Below are positions 7,463 to 14,853 of a DNA stretch of 15,998 nt, in pieces. A program made the position numbers and the translations under genes. Below the pieces are notes generated by a model, which did no database searches, was not told the origin of the DNA, and saw only the letters and a list, made by a program, of their open reading frames with translations. Position 1 is the first letter of the stretch; every line of letters begins with the position of its first letter. The stretch is from Anaerolineae bacterium (GTDB taxonomy: Bacteria > Chloroflexota > Anaerolineae > JAFGEY01): NCBI GenBank assembly GCA_016929205.1, contig JAFGJF010000464.1:1-15998 (forward strand). Direction: 5' to 3'.

Positions 7463-8455
7463 TCAATACTTGCGAGTGGGCAAGATCTCGGCAGCATCAT
7501 CGGGAAAGTATATGTTCTCTTGAGAAGGGATCCACTTGGGAACATATTCACCGTTAATCACTTTCAAGGCGGTACTAAAAAAAGTTGGTCCCAAGAGAGG
7601 GTTGCACTCGATGGTTGCATTTAGTTTTCCATCGATCATGGCCTGAAAGGCATCTCGAATGGCATCAATTGAAACAATGATGATGTCCTGTCCGGGTTTG
7701 AGGCCAAATTCCTCAATGGCCTTGATCGCACCGATCGCCATATCGTCATTATGGGCGTAAAGGGCGTCTATCTGGGCACCGTGCCTATCCAAAAAAGACT
7801 CCATCACTTCTTTGCCTTTTGCGCGTGTGAAATCGCCCGTTTCCGACGCAATAATCCTCATCTCCGGGTAATCCTTTAGGACTTCTCTAAAGCCAACGTA
7901 ACGATCGTTGGCCGGCGCAGAGTCCAGGGTGCCTACCAGTTCGACAATGTCGCCTTTGCCATCGAGCAGATCGGCCATGACCCGTGCTGCCCTTCTCCCT
8001 TCTTCGACAAAATCTGAACCAATATAGGTGGTAAATAGATCTTGTGAGACATCTGCCCGGCGATCGACCAGGATGATGGGTATACCGGCATCTTGAGCCT
8101 CCTGAAAAACAGAGTCCCAGCCCGTCTCAACGATAGGAGAAACACCAATCACGTCCACCTGCTGGGCGATAAAGGTGCGAATCGCTTTGATTTGGTTTTC
8201 TTGTTTTTGTTGGGCATCAGCAAAGATCAACTCGACGCCCAAATTCTGGGCGGCGGTTTTGATCGATACCGTATTGCCCGTCCGCCACTCACTTTCAGCG
8301 CCAATTTGGGAATAGCCGACGACCAAGTTTTGATAAGTTATCTTGCCATCAGCCAGTTCCACATTTTTGGGTTCAGGATCGATCTTGCTCTGACAGCTCC
8401 ATAGAACCATAACCCACATCATACTAGACAGAAAAGTCTTGAGGATATGCTTCAT
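7463..8455 (-). CDS. YtfQ-like sugar-binding lipoprotein (linked to sensor kinase)
   Basis: Peripla_BP_4 solute receptor, 330 residues. The start is the ATG at 8455 (MKHILKTFLS) because AAGGAG lies at 8463-8468, 7 nt before it; an earlier in-frame start would overlap the kinase gene. The signal peptide ends VLWSC, a near-lipobox with an unusual Trp, giving probable lipid attachment at C21. The body follows E. coli YtfQ almost phrase for phrase: VVGYSQIGAESEWRTGNT, QQKQENQIKAIRTFIAQQ, PIVETGWDSVFQEAQDAG, VDRRADV, GDFTRAKGKEVMESF, AHNDDMAIGAIKAIEEFG and ECNPLLGP. It lies 19 nt after the kinase stop and before a terminator, so it belongs to the regulatory unit. It is most likely the ligand-sensing partner of the kinase, but could also feed the importer. 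Confidence 0.94.
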   Translation of the reverse strand: MKHILKTFLSSMMWVMVLWSCQSKIDPEPKNVELADGKITYQNLVVGYSQIGAESEWRTGNTVSIKTAAQNLGVELIFADAQQKQENQIKAIRTFIAQQVDVIGVSPIVETGWDSVFQEAQDAGIPIILVDRRADVSQDLFTTYIGSDFVEEGRRAARVMADLLDGKGDIVELVGTLDSAPANDRYVGFREVLKDYPEMRIIASETGDFTRAKGKEVMESFLDRHGAQIDALYAHNDDMAIGAIKAIEEFGLKPGQDIIIVSIDAIRDAFQAMIDGKLNATIECNPLLGPTFFSTALKVINGEYVPKWIPSQENIYFPDDAAEILPTRKY

Positions 8456-8462
8456 CTGATTA

Positions 8463-8468
8463 CTCCTT
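8463..8468 (-). promoter_or_regulatory. ribosome binding site deciding the start at 8455
   Basis: AAGGAG, 7 nt before the ATG at 8455, lies between the kinase stop codon (8475) and the lipoprotein start. It shows the two genes abut rather than overlap. Confidence 0.8.
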
Positions 8469-8474
8469 GGCTTT

Positions 8475-9983
8475 CTATGATTTCGGGTTTTCCTCAAGTG
8501 GAATCGTTATCGTCACGCGTGTGCCTTCCTGGTATTGGCTCTCGATAGCAAGCCCATATTGGCTGCCGTAGTAGAGTTTGATGCGTTTATTTACATTTGC
8601 CAGGCCAAATCCCTCGTCCTCGTGCAAGATTTCATACGATTTATCATCCAATCTCTCCTGAATTTGAGCCAGCTTGTAAGGTGTGCAGCCAATGCCATCA
8701 TCCTGCACCTCGAGCAAAACCTGGTTATGATCTTTTCTTCTCGCTCGAACCCGGATCGTGCCCCCGTTTCGTTTGTTCTTGATACCATGATATAGGGCAT
8801 TCTCCGCCAATGGTTGCAGCGTCAATTTTAGAATGGTGCCATCCAGGATATTATCATCCACGTCAATTTCATAGTCGAGTATATCCCGGTAGCGAATCTT
8901 TTGAATATAAAGATAATTACGGACGTGTTCAATTTCCTCCTGGATCGGTATCCAATCCTTACCTTTGCTGAGCGCGATCCGGAAAAAGCGGGATAAAGCT
9001 CGAACGATCTCTATCACCTGATCGGTCTTGTTTGTCTCGGCCATCCAGACAATCGTATCCAGGGTGTTATAGAGAAAGTGGGGGTTGATCTGCGCCTGTA
9101 AAGCCTTTAATTCAGCTTTTTGGAGATTTTCTTGCTCTTTGACCTGCGAGTCCAGCAATTCTCTGATTCTGCCAATCATAATGTTAAAGCTGATGCCCAA
9201 TTCGGTGATCTCGTTCGCATTCTCACTGGTCACAAGTGCCCGCAAATCATTTTCGGCGATGGTGGTCGTTACATCGTGCAGTTTTTTTATGGGCAAGTAA
9301 ATACTGGCGGAAATCAGCCAGGCGGCAAGAACAGAAAACCCAATCGCTCCCGGCAATAAAATCAGATATGCAATCATCAAACGTTTGAAGCGTATTTTAC
9401 TCTGCTGATACTGTTCATCAGCCTGATTGACTTCTACCAGCATATAATCTTGTATGCTTGCTTCAACGACATCAGAAACACCACGAATATTTTCCAAAAC
9501 CAGCTCGTTCTCAGCCACGCGGCTGCCCTGTTCGATTTGCTCGCCCATTTTATCGACATAGCCGATGAGCGTGTCCATGGTTCTGCGGACGACTTCTAAT
9601 TTTATTCTGGATTTATCGGACGTGGCATTTGCCATCATCGAGGCGATTTGGGCATTGGCCTGATCGATAATGGCATACTGCTTTCCATCGTTAAATTCGG
9701 TTTTGCCTGCCACAATGTTCCACATTTCGGTATCGATGGCGGGTTTGATGAACCCGTTAATGCTGTTGGCAGTCGTAATGTTGGTGATGATTGCATCGTA
9801 TTGGCGGTTGAACTGCAAGACATTTAGAATCATGATGGCATTGACAGCCACCATCAAAAAAATCACCATCGACAAAGAGAGCAGGATTTTTGCCCGGATT
9901 GTCAAGTTGATATCCGTGAAATAAGCGATCAACCTGTCCACAAGTCTGTCCTTGCCTTCGACAGTCGTCAAGTCAATATTCAT
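8475..9983 (-). CDS. YesM/LytS-type sensor histidine kinase
   Basis: Membrane sensor kinase, 502 residues. It has a short cytoplasmic N-terminus, TM1 at about 33-55, an outside sensor region of about 145 residues that looks all-helical, TM2 at about 203-227, a HAMP linker (about 228-280), and a His_kinase domain with the phosphoacceptor in QINPHFLYNTLDTI (His302). The ATPase domain follows with PLAENALYHG (391-400, N-box), DDGIG (428-432) and GFGLANVNKRI (458-468). This is the PF06580 architecture of YesM and LytS. The sensor region has no dCache signature I can see and is short, which suits sensing through a partner binding protein. ATG at 9983 is 9 nt after the regulator stop; the ribosome site (AGTGGA) is weak, suggesting coupling. 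The YtfQ-like lipoprotein gene follows directly. Confidence 0.95.
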   Translation of the reverse strand: MNIDLTTVEGKDRLVDRLIAYFTDINLTIRAKILLSLSMVIFLMVAVNAIMILNVLQFNRQYDAIITNITTANSINGFIKPAIDTEMWNIVAGKTEFNDGKQYAIIDQANAQIASMMANATSDKSRIKLEVVRRTMDTLIGYVDKMGEQIEQGSRVAENELVLENIRGVSDVVEASIQDYMLVEVNQADEQYQQSKIRFKRLMIAYLILLPGAIGFSVLAAWLISASIYLPIKKLHDVTTTIAENDLRALVTSENANEITELGISFNIMIGRIRELLDSQVKEQENLQKAELKALQAQINPHFLYNTLDTIVWMAETNKTDQVIEIVRALSRFFRIALSKGKDWIPIQEEIEHVRNYLYIQKIRYRDILDYEIDVDDNILDGTILKLTLQPLAENALYHGIKNKRNGGTIRVRARRKDHNQVLLEVQDDGIGCTPYKLAQIQERLDDKSYEILHEDEGFGLANVNKRIKLYYGSQYGLAIESQYQEGTRVTITIPLEENPKS

Positions 9984-9992
9984 AGGTCCACT

Positions 9993-11585
9993 CTAGCTCT
10001 TGTTGGTTCTGGATTGTTTTCGGAATTGTTGTGGCGTAAGTCCGGTCTTTTTTTTGAAAAAGGTGCTGAAATAATGCGAGTCGTTATATCCACTCTGGCG
10101 AGCCACTTCAATACACTTGATATTCGTCGTTCTTAACAATTCTTTGGCGCGATCGATCCGCAGATTGTTGAGGTAATCCCTAAACGTCTCACCAATCTCC
10201 TGGCTGAAAACCGTGCTAAAGTAGTTAGGGCTGAGGTTGAATGTTTTCGCTACATGGCTCATCTGCAAATCAGGATCGCAAAAGTGATCGTCGATATACG
10301 CCCTGGCCCGTTGAATGATCACCGTACGCTGATGATTAGCCCGGTTATCTCGAAAATTCAAAGCACTGGAAATCATTTGCCTCAATTCAGTTCTAATTTG
10401 CTCGATGGTCGTGACCCGATGCAGGATCTCTTTAATTTCCTGGATCTCTGGTGCACCATCACTATCCCCATCGCTCAAATCGCTCACAAATTGAGCAATT
10501 GTCAAAAAAACCTCCAAAAACACATAGTGCATCACGACATCGGACTGCAGGGCCGATTCACAAATCGGGGCCAGATCGTTTTCAAAGAAGGCCTCAAAGG
10601 CATCGAGATCGCCAAATTTCAGAACACTTTCGAGCGCCTCGTGATCTAGTTTTTGCAGTTCAATTTGCTCTTTGCTTTCCTGTGGGCTGGTGGAGAGCGA
10701 CAACCTGGCTAGATTTTGGGCTTTGGCCAATGCTTCTGCAAACGAGTGGTGGATGTCACTCAGCCGTTCTTGAGGGCTTCCCATTTCGACGATCAGCCGA
10801 CGCGCCGTATCGTTTGCTCTTTCCTTCCGGATCAATTCAGCCCAAAACTGTCCATCCTGCACAAGTTGCTCTCGATCATCTCCCTTGAGAATCAAGACCA
10901 GTTCTTCCACATCTTTTTTGGTCCACAAAATATCCGTATTATTCCTCGCCAGATTTGATACCATCTTTTCAACGCGCTGATACTCGTCATAGTCATAGGG
11001 TTTGCCAGCGTCAAATAACTCGATCTTGATCAACAGCACGAGGTAATGCTGGGCAACCAGGTTCAGTCCCAATTGATGGCCTTGCTCAATCGCATCTCCT
11101 GACGGGATGCCCCCCATCACCAATCGGAGCAGCAGCTGTTCTCTACGCAACAATAAATTGTATTCAACCTGACTTTTTAGTTGTTTTTGATTCTCACGCT
11201 CGCTTTTTTCCTGATCAAGTGAAACTGCTACTCTTTGCAAAACATCAATGATATCTGCCGAACTGACCGGCTTGAGCAAGTATTCGGTTACGCCGATTTT
11301 TAGTGCGGTCCGGGCATACTCAAATTCATCGTGCCCGCTGAGAATGACGATCTTGATCCAGGGCATATGCTCACGGACAATTCTGCTCAATTGCAAACCA
11401 TCCATGAACGGCATCTTGATGTCGGTGATCAACACATCAGGTCTGGCTTTTTCAATTTGTGGGAATGCGATCTCGCCATCGGGCGCCTCGCCGCAGAATT
11501 CAAAGCCGGCGGCCTGCCAAGGGACGGTATCGCGTATGCCCTCGCGAGCAACGATCTCATCTTCCACCAAAAAGACTTTGTACAC
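9993..11585 (-). CDS. YesN-type response regulator with AraC DNA-binding domain
   Basis: Cytoplasmic transcription regulator, 530 residues, the usual YesN length. The receiver domain (1-120) has the acidic pair in LVEDE (D9/E10), phosphoacceptor D55 in LITDIKMP, SGHDE (83-87) and K105 in YLLKPVS. A long helical linker (about 125-420) follows. The C-terminal AraC domain (426-525) has both helix-turn-helix units: QMSHVAKTFNLSPNYFSTVF and the signature IEVARQSGYNDSHYFSTFFK. The start is GTG at 11585, with AAAGGG 7 nt upstream; the nearby ATG is followed at once by TAG and cannot be used. It lies 42 nt downstream of the DUF1963-like gene. It is expected to be phosphorylated by the adjacent kinase and to activate the sugar-import operon. 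Confidence 0.95.
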   Translation of the reverse strand: MYKVFLVEDEIVAREGIRDTVPWQAAGFEFCGEAPDGEIAFPQIEKARPDVLITDIKMPFMDGLQLSRIVREHMPWIKIVILSGHDEFEYARTALKIGVTEYLLKPVSSADIIDVLQRVAVSLDQEKSERENQKQLKSQVEYNLLLRREQLLLRLVMGGIPSGDAIEQGHQLGLNLVAQHYLVLLIKIELFDAGKPYDYDEYQRVEKMVSNLARNNTDILWTKKDVEELVLILKGDDREQLVQDGQFWAELIRKERANDTARRLIVEMGSPQERLSDIHHSFAEALAKAQNLARLSLSTSPQESKEQIELQKLDHEALESVLKFGDLDAFEAFFENDLAPICESALQSDVVMHYVFLEVFLTIAQFVSDLSDGDSDGAPEIQEIKEILHRVTTIEQIRTELRQMISSALNFRDNRANHQRTVIIQRARAYIDDHFCDPDLQMSHVAKTFNLSPNYFSTVFSQEIGETFRDYLNNLRIDRAKELLRTTNIKCIEVARQSGYNDSHYFSTFFKKKTGLTPQQFRKQSRTNKS

Positions 11586-11627
11586 CCTACATCCCTTTCA
11601 ATGCATTTTTGTGTGACAAGACAGGAT

Positions 11628-12311
11628 TCAATAAGACTGGCATGACCACGTCCACTTGGCGCCCGCACATCTGCCAAAGTATCCGATGCCGTTGTCTGCC
11701 CACATCCAGTTTGCCTTTTCTTCACTGCCGACCTGGAACACAAACGATCCGGTTTCCACGCTGTGCTGAATCTCGTAAGGAAATCCGCCGACTTTGGTGC
11801 CCGCGTAGCGATTGAACTGCTTGAAGAAATAGTCAGTCGTCTTCTCATCTTGATTCACTCGGGTCAGATCGATGATGTCCCACGCTGTCTCCCAGCCCGG
11901 CGCGTCATCGTCGACCAGGCGCCATCGAATGGGAAACGGGCGTAATGGAATTGCATAGGGAACCTTGGGGAGGGGTTGAAGTTCCTCAATATCGGCGTAT
12001 TCGCGTATTTCCCAACCGTCACCATGCGGGCGATCGAAAGGGTGTTCGTGACGGTTATGGAACAGCACCAAGAGCCTGGTTGCGGACAGTTCAGGCGGGA
12101 CAAAGGGCAGTTCTGAAACGTTGATCTGCAAAAGAGGAAACATGGGCTCCCCGTTGAATTCAGGCAGTCCTTCACCCGGCAGTCCCACTCCCTTGCCGAA
12201 CCAGGATGATCTTGGGTCTTGTGGTGGACGAAAACCGCCGATCTGGGCTATCGCCGCACTTGCAAGTTTTGATTCCAGTTCTTGGAATATCTGCGCACAG
12301 CCAACGTCCAT
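11628..12311 (-). CDS. DUF1963 (YwqG-like) family protein
   Basis: Soluble protein of 227 residues. The C-terminal part has the DUF1963 hallmarks: TKVGGFPYEIQ (172-182), a strand SFVFQVGSEE (189-198), and WMWADNGIGYFGRC (202-215), the last matching the conserved end of the family where the chain reads W-D-G-x-x-x-F. The N-terminal half has the usual IGGFRPP and PLLQINVSELPF segments. The biochemical role of the family is unknown. ATG at 12311 with GGAGG 6 nt upstream. It starts 15 nt after the phosphotransferase gene ends, so the two form an operon. Whether that operon continues into the regulator genes (42-nt gap, no terminator seen) is open. Composition is intermediate between the GC-rich right flank and the AT-richer transport block. 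Confidence 0.82.
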   Translation of the reverse strand: MDVGCAQIFQELESKLASAAIAQIGGFRPPQDPRSSWFGKGVGLPGEGLPEFNGEPMFPLLQINVSELPFVPPELSATRLLVLFHNRHEHPFDRPHGDGWEIREYADIEELQPLPKVPYAIPLRPFPIRWRLVDDDAPGWETAWDIIDLTRVNQDEKTTDYFFKQFNRYAGTKVGGFPYEIQHSVETGSFVFQVGSEEKANWMWADNGIGYFGRCAGAKWTWSCQSY

Positions 12312-12326
12312 CTTGGGCCTCCGGGT

Positions 12327-13274
12327 CTATCGCAATAACAAGGCAAGGTGAGCAAGCGATTCGCGTCCTTCTCGCTCAAATCCATAGAACGCGTTGTCGC
12401 GTCCCCACAGAACGGCTCCGAGGGCGTATTCGGCGTGGGCGGCGAGGAGCTGCTGTTCTTCCTGGGCGGAAAACTCACGTCCATATCCCTCGAAAAAAGC
12501 GTCGGCCAGATCGGGGCGGCGGATCCAGGCCCAATCGGGATCGCGGCTGAAATCGGCGACGCGCACGTCCCAACGGGCAAACTCAAAGTCGATCACCCCG
12601 GCCCAGACGCCAGCCTCATCGACCAACCAGTTGGCGGCGCAATAGTCGCGGTGGCAGGGCACCGGGCGCTCGCCTTCAAAGGCCGGTATCAGGTCATAGG
12701 CCGCACGGACGGTGGCCAGTTCCACGCCGTCGACGTAGCCGCCCCGAATGGCCTGTTCGATCTGCTGTGTGAAACGTTTGGAGAGGGCTTGCCTGGCATC
12801 TCGAGCACACTCTGCGGCAGGCGTGCCATCGCGCAAGCACAGGCCAAAGAAATCGCCCGTGCCCAGGTCGTGGAGGGCGACGAGTGCGGCGCCGGCCGAT
12901 CGCCAGACGGCCCGTTCCTGGGCCTCGGACAACCGGTGCCGTGCGTGTTCGACGATCTGCCCCGGCAGTTCGCCGATCACCAGGGCCAGCGGGGCTGTGT
13001 CGCGCACGGCAAGCAGCCTGGGGGCCAGGTCGCCAAAGGCGCGCGCCCACTGCTCGTAGGCGTGAACCTCGTTTTGCCAGTGAGAACGGGTTTGATGGAT
13101 TTTGAGATAGCAGAATCCCTCTCCAGTGCGTAGGCGGCGGATGGATGACTTGTGACCGTCGTGTTCCTTGCTGTGAGCTGTGAGCAGTTCGACCGGCCCC
13201 AATACGGCGGCGCACCAGTCAAGTACCTGATCTATTTCGGTGTCGAGTGTCTTGTTTGTCTCTTGGCACATCAT
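12327..13274 (-). CDS. APH/choline-kinase-type phosphotransferase
   Basis: Cytoplasmic kinase-fold protein of 315 residues, APH family (PF01636). Visible motifs are the ATP-site Lys in YLKIH (K58), a Glu in QNEVHAYE (E69), catalytic CHRDYCAANWLV (207-218, with D210 and N215) and metal-binding VIDFEFA (D229). The family phosphorylates hydroxyls on aminoglycosides, macrolides, homoserine, choline or sugars; nothing here fixes the substrate. A long divergent N-lobe and many Ala/Arg are typical of GC-rich environmental homologues, so a resistance call would be unjustified. Two consecutive ATGs (13274 and 13271) start the gene, with only a weak ribosome site. A 19-nt gap separates it from a tiny upstream frame. 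The DUF1963-like gene follows after 15 nt. Confidence 0.9.
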   Translation of the reverse strand: MMCQETNKTLDTEIDQVLDWCAAVLGPVELLTAHSKEHDGHKSSIRRLRTGEGFCYLKIHQTRSHWQNEVHAYEQWARAFGDLAPRLLAVRDTAPLALVIGELPGQIVEHARHRLSEAQERAVWRSAGAALVALHDLGTGDFFGLCLRDGTPAAECARDARQALSKRFTQQIEQAIRGGYVDGVELATVRAAYDLIPAFEGERPVPCHRDYCAANWLVDEAGVWAGVIDFEFARWDVRVADFSRDPDWAWIRRPDLADAFFEGYGREFSAQEEQQLLAAHAEYALGAVLWGRDNAFYGFEREGRESLAHLALLLR

Positions 13275-13292
13275 CGCTGCTTTTCTAGACGT

Positions 13293-13349
13293 TCACACTT
13301 TCGGTTTGTAGATCGGAATGTCGAAATGGAAAAACATGCCGAGTTCCAT
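13293..13349 (-). CDS. possible 18-codon leader ORF or gene remnant
   Basis: The frame reads MELGMFFHFDIPIYKPKV and stops 18 nt before the phosphotransferase start. The weak ribosome-like GGTGG is about 7 nt upstream. The opening resembles, loosely, the N-terminal beta-strand of luciferase-like flavin oxidoreductases, so it may be a deletion remnant. It may equally be chance or a short leader peptide. Confidence 0.2.
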   Translation of the reverse strand: MELGMFFHFDIPIYKPKV

Positions 13350-13370
13350 ATCGTGCCACCCTGGCGTTCA

Positions 13371-13406
13371 CTCACACTGTATAGCTCTCGATGACGGGTG
13401 TGAGAA
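13371..13406 (-). promoter_or_regulatory. candidate promoter with flanking inverted repeat, upstream of the phosphotransferase
   Basis: On the minus strand TTCTCA (13406-13401), 17 nt, then TATACA (13383-13378) is a weak sigma70-like pair (4 of 6 in each box). GTGTGAG/CTCACAC inverted copies (13398-13404 and 13371-13377) overlap the two boxes and could be an operator. Confidence 0.3.
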
Positions 13407-13486
13407 TGTGCTGCTTGTGCGGGCGATACGCATATGCAGCGGTCTTTTTTCAGGCCCAGATCGCGCAGTTCCCGGGCGCTGATGCA

Positions 13487-14722
13487 TTAACCACCCACCA
13501 CTTGCATAGCAATGTCCGCCCATTCGAACAGGCGCTGTGGTTCGTAGCGTACGGTGCTGATATCCTTCTGGATGAGTTCGAGCGGGCACCCGTATTTCTC
13601 GCATATGTCTCGTGTCTTGGTCAGATCTGCCCGAACCTGCTCCGGGCTGAACCGATCCGCCGCCAAAAACGCCGGATTGGGTTTGCGTGAGAAAACAAAC
13701 TCGTTACCCATCTCTTCCGCGCCACGTTCTTGGTCGACCCAGGGACTCATGGATACCTTGCGCACGTTAGGGGTCATGCGTACCTGTTCTATTCTGTCGT
13801 GCAGCGGCTCGCAGCAGCCATAGTACACCAACCCGAACCGTTCGCAGATGCGGCTGGCATAGTCTGTCTCGAACTCTTGATACATCTTGGGAGAGACGGT
13901 GCCGAGCATCTGCGCCAGTCCGAACATCCAGATGTCCCTGGTGCGCGGTTTTTTCGGATCATAGCCGGGGGCCGGAAGTTCGTCGGTAAACGCGCCCGTG
14001 CAGTGGATCAGGCTCTGGGGCTCGCACAACAGCCCTTGTTCTTCCAACTGGTCGAGCATGCTCAAATAGCCGTTGGTCATACGATCCAAAAGACGATGCA
14101 TATAGTCGGGCCTGTCGATCAGGGCATAGATCGCGTTCTCGATCCCCATCCACGTGGCAATGGGATCCCACAGCGACAGATAGGGGTCGGCGCCCCAGGG
14201 CCGCACCTCCAACAGGCCGTCAAAGAGCTTGTGGGCGACCTGGAGGCGGCGTTGTGTCTCGCCCGGATCGTGGCTGACGATGGGTTCGTGGATTTTCTCC
14301 AGGTCTTCCTCGGTCTGGAATTGGTTTTCATACATATGGGCCACGACGTCGTTGGTCGGGTCGGTCACAGCGGTCTCTTCGTGTACAAAGAGACCAAATC
14401 CGCTATTGTGGATCGCCTTGGGGATACGGATAAAGGGGTCGACGACCATGTCTACGGGAAAATGGGTCCACTGGAAAAGCGTGCGCCGGAGGCGATCCTC
14501 ATATCTGCGGCATTCGGCATCGACGCAGCGCAGGGTCAGTTCGTCGTCGACGTTCATCTCGTTCCAGCAGACCTGATCGATCATGACCATCGGGCGTACC
14601 GGTTCGCAGGCGTTGAGTTTGCGCCACAGCGCGCGTTTTTCTTCCTGGACCGGCAGGGCGGCGATGTCGGCCACGCGAGCGGCCAATTCTCGGATCAGTG
14701 TCACGTCTTTTTTGTTCGGCAT
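13487..14722 (-). CDS. URO-D-fold (uroporphyrinogen decarboxylase/methyltransferase-like) protein
   Basis: Soluble protein of 411 residues in the URO-D superfamily, which holds HemE and the corrinoid:CoM methyltransferases. The start is the ATG at 14722 (MPNKKDVTLI), set by GGAG at 14729-14732; longer readings run through the palindromic element. Family-like parts are RPMVMIDQVCW (43-53), GADPYLSLWDPIATWMG (177-193), LIHCTGAF (238-245), GLVYYGCCEPLHDRI (297-311) and VSMSPWVDQERGAEEMGNE (323-341). The GCCEPL phrase recurs in uncharacterised URO-D-like proteins of anaerobes. The classic HxC zinc motif of MtbA/MtaA is not present as such: His and Cys are adjacent (240-241), with C303 and C304 later. 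It is not a standard HemE, so haem synthesis is unlikely. No corrinoid protein gene is nearby. A 131-bp spacer separates it from the broken cyclase gene. Confidence 0.85.
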   Translation of the reverse strand: MPNKKDVTLIRELAARVADIAALPVQEEKRALWRKLNACEPVRPMVMIDQVCWNEMNVDDELTLRCVDAECRRYEDRLRRTLFQWTHFPVDMVVDPFIRIPKAIHNSGFGLFVHEETAVTDPTNDVVAHMYENQFQTEEDLEKIHEPIVSHDPGETQRRLQVAHKLFDGLLEVRPWGADPYLSLWDPIATWMGIENAIYALIDRPDYMHRLLDRMTNGYLSMLDQLEEQGLLCEPQSLIHCTGAFTDELPAPGYDPKKPRTRDIWMFGLAQMLGTVSPKMYQEFETDYASRICERFGLVYYGCCEPLHDRIEQVRMTPNVRKVSMSPWVDQERGAEEMGNEFVFSRKPNPAFLAADRFSPEQVRADLTKTRDICEKYGCPLELIQKDISTVRYEPQRLFEWADIAMQVVGG

Positions 14723-14728
14723 TGTTTT

Positions 14729-14732
14729 CTCC
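14729..14732 (-). promoter_or_regulatory. ribosome binding site of the URO-D-like gene, inside a direct repeat
   Basis: GGAG, 6 nt before the ATG at 14722. It is the end of the downstream copy of the 12-bp direct repeat, so the flanking repeat itself supplies the ribosome site. Confidence 0.7.
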
Positions 14733-14740
14733 AGTCGTAT
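14729..14740. repeat. 12-bp direct repeat, copy 1
   Basis: CTCCAGTCGTAT, identical to the copy at 14825-14836. The two copies bracket an 84-bp segment that contains the palindrome. Confidence 0.85.
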
Positions 14741-14755
14741 CCTGTCAATATCTTG

Positions 14756-14806
14756 GGGGAACGCCGTCATCTTGGCTTGAGAGCCAGCAAGATGCTGGCG
14801 TTCCCC
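14756..14806. repeat. REP/MITE-like imperfect palindrome
   Basis: GGGGAACGCC (14756-14765) pairs with GGCGTTCCCC (14797-14806), and CATCTTG (14768-14774) with CAAGATG (14788-14794), with a small internal loop; the tip can pair GCT with AGC. The GGCGTTCCCC plus CAAGATG wording is of the kind I associate with dispersed palindromic repeats in Chloroflexota and similar genomes. On the plus strand it is followed by TCTTTTTT, so it has terminator shape in that direction, but no plus-strand gene leads into it. Confidence 0.75.
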
Positions 14807-14824
14807 TCTTTTTTGAGATGATAC

Positions 14825-14836
14825 CTCCAGTCGTAT
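14825..14836. repeat. 12-bp direct repeat, copy 2
   Basis: CTCCAGTCGTAT, the second exact copy, 96 bp from the first. It is a possible target-site duplication around the palindromic segment. Confidence 0.85.
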
Positions 14837-14853
14837 TCTAACTAGGTCCGACG

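Noticed and set aside
12348..13133. Plus-strand open frame (261 codons) opposite the phosphotransferase
   Set aside because: It is a shadow of the APH-type gene, whose HRD and IDFE motifs are intact on the minus strand.
12327..13274. Antibiotic-resistance gene call for the APH-type protein
   Set aside because: The fold covers many small-molecule kinases. The sequence has no feature tying it to aminoglycosides and lies in a chromosomal context without mobile resistance markers.
14756..14814. Hairpin plus T-run as a plus-strand terminator
   Set aside because: No plus-strand gene leads into it. The flanking direct repeats make a mobile palindromic element more likely.
13730..14821. Long plus-strand open frame (363 codons)
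   Set aside because: It lies antisense to the URO-D-like gene in a GC-rich region where reverse frames stay open. It has no domain pattern and no ribosome site, and the minus-strand frame has clear family motifs.
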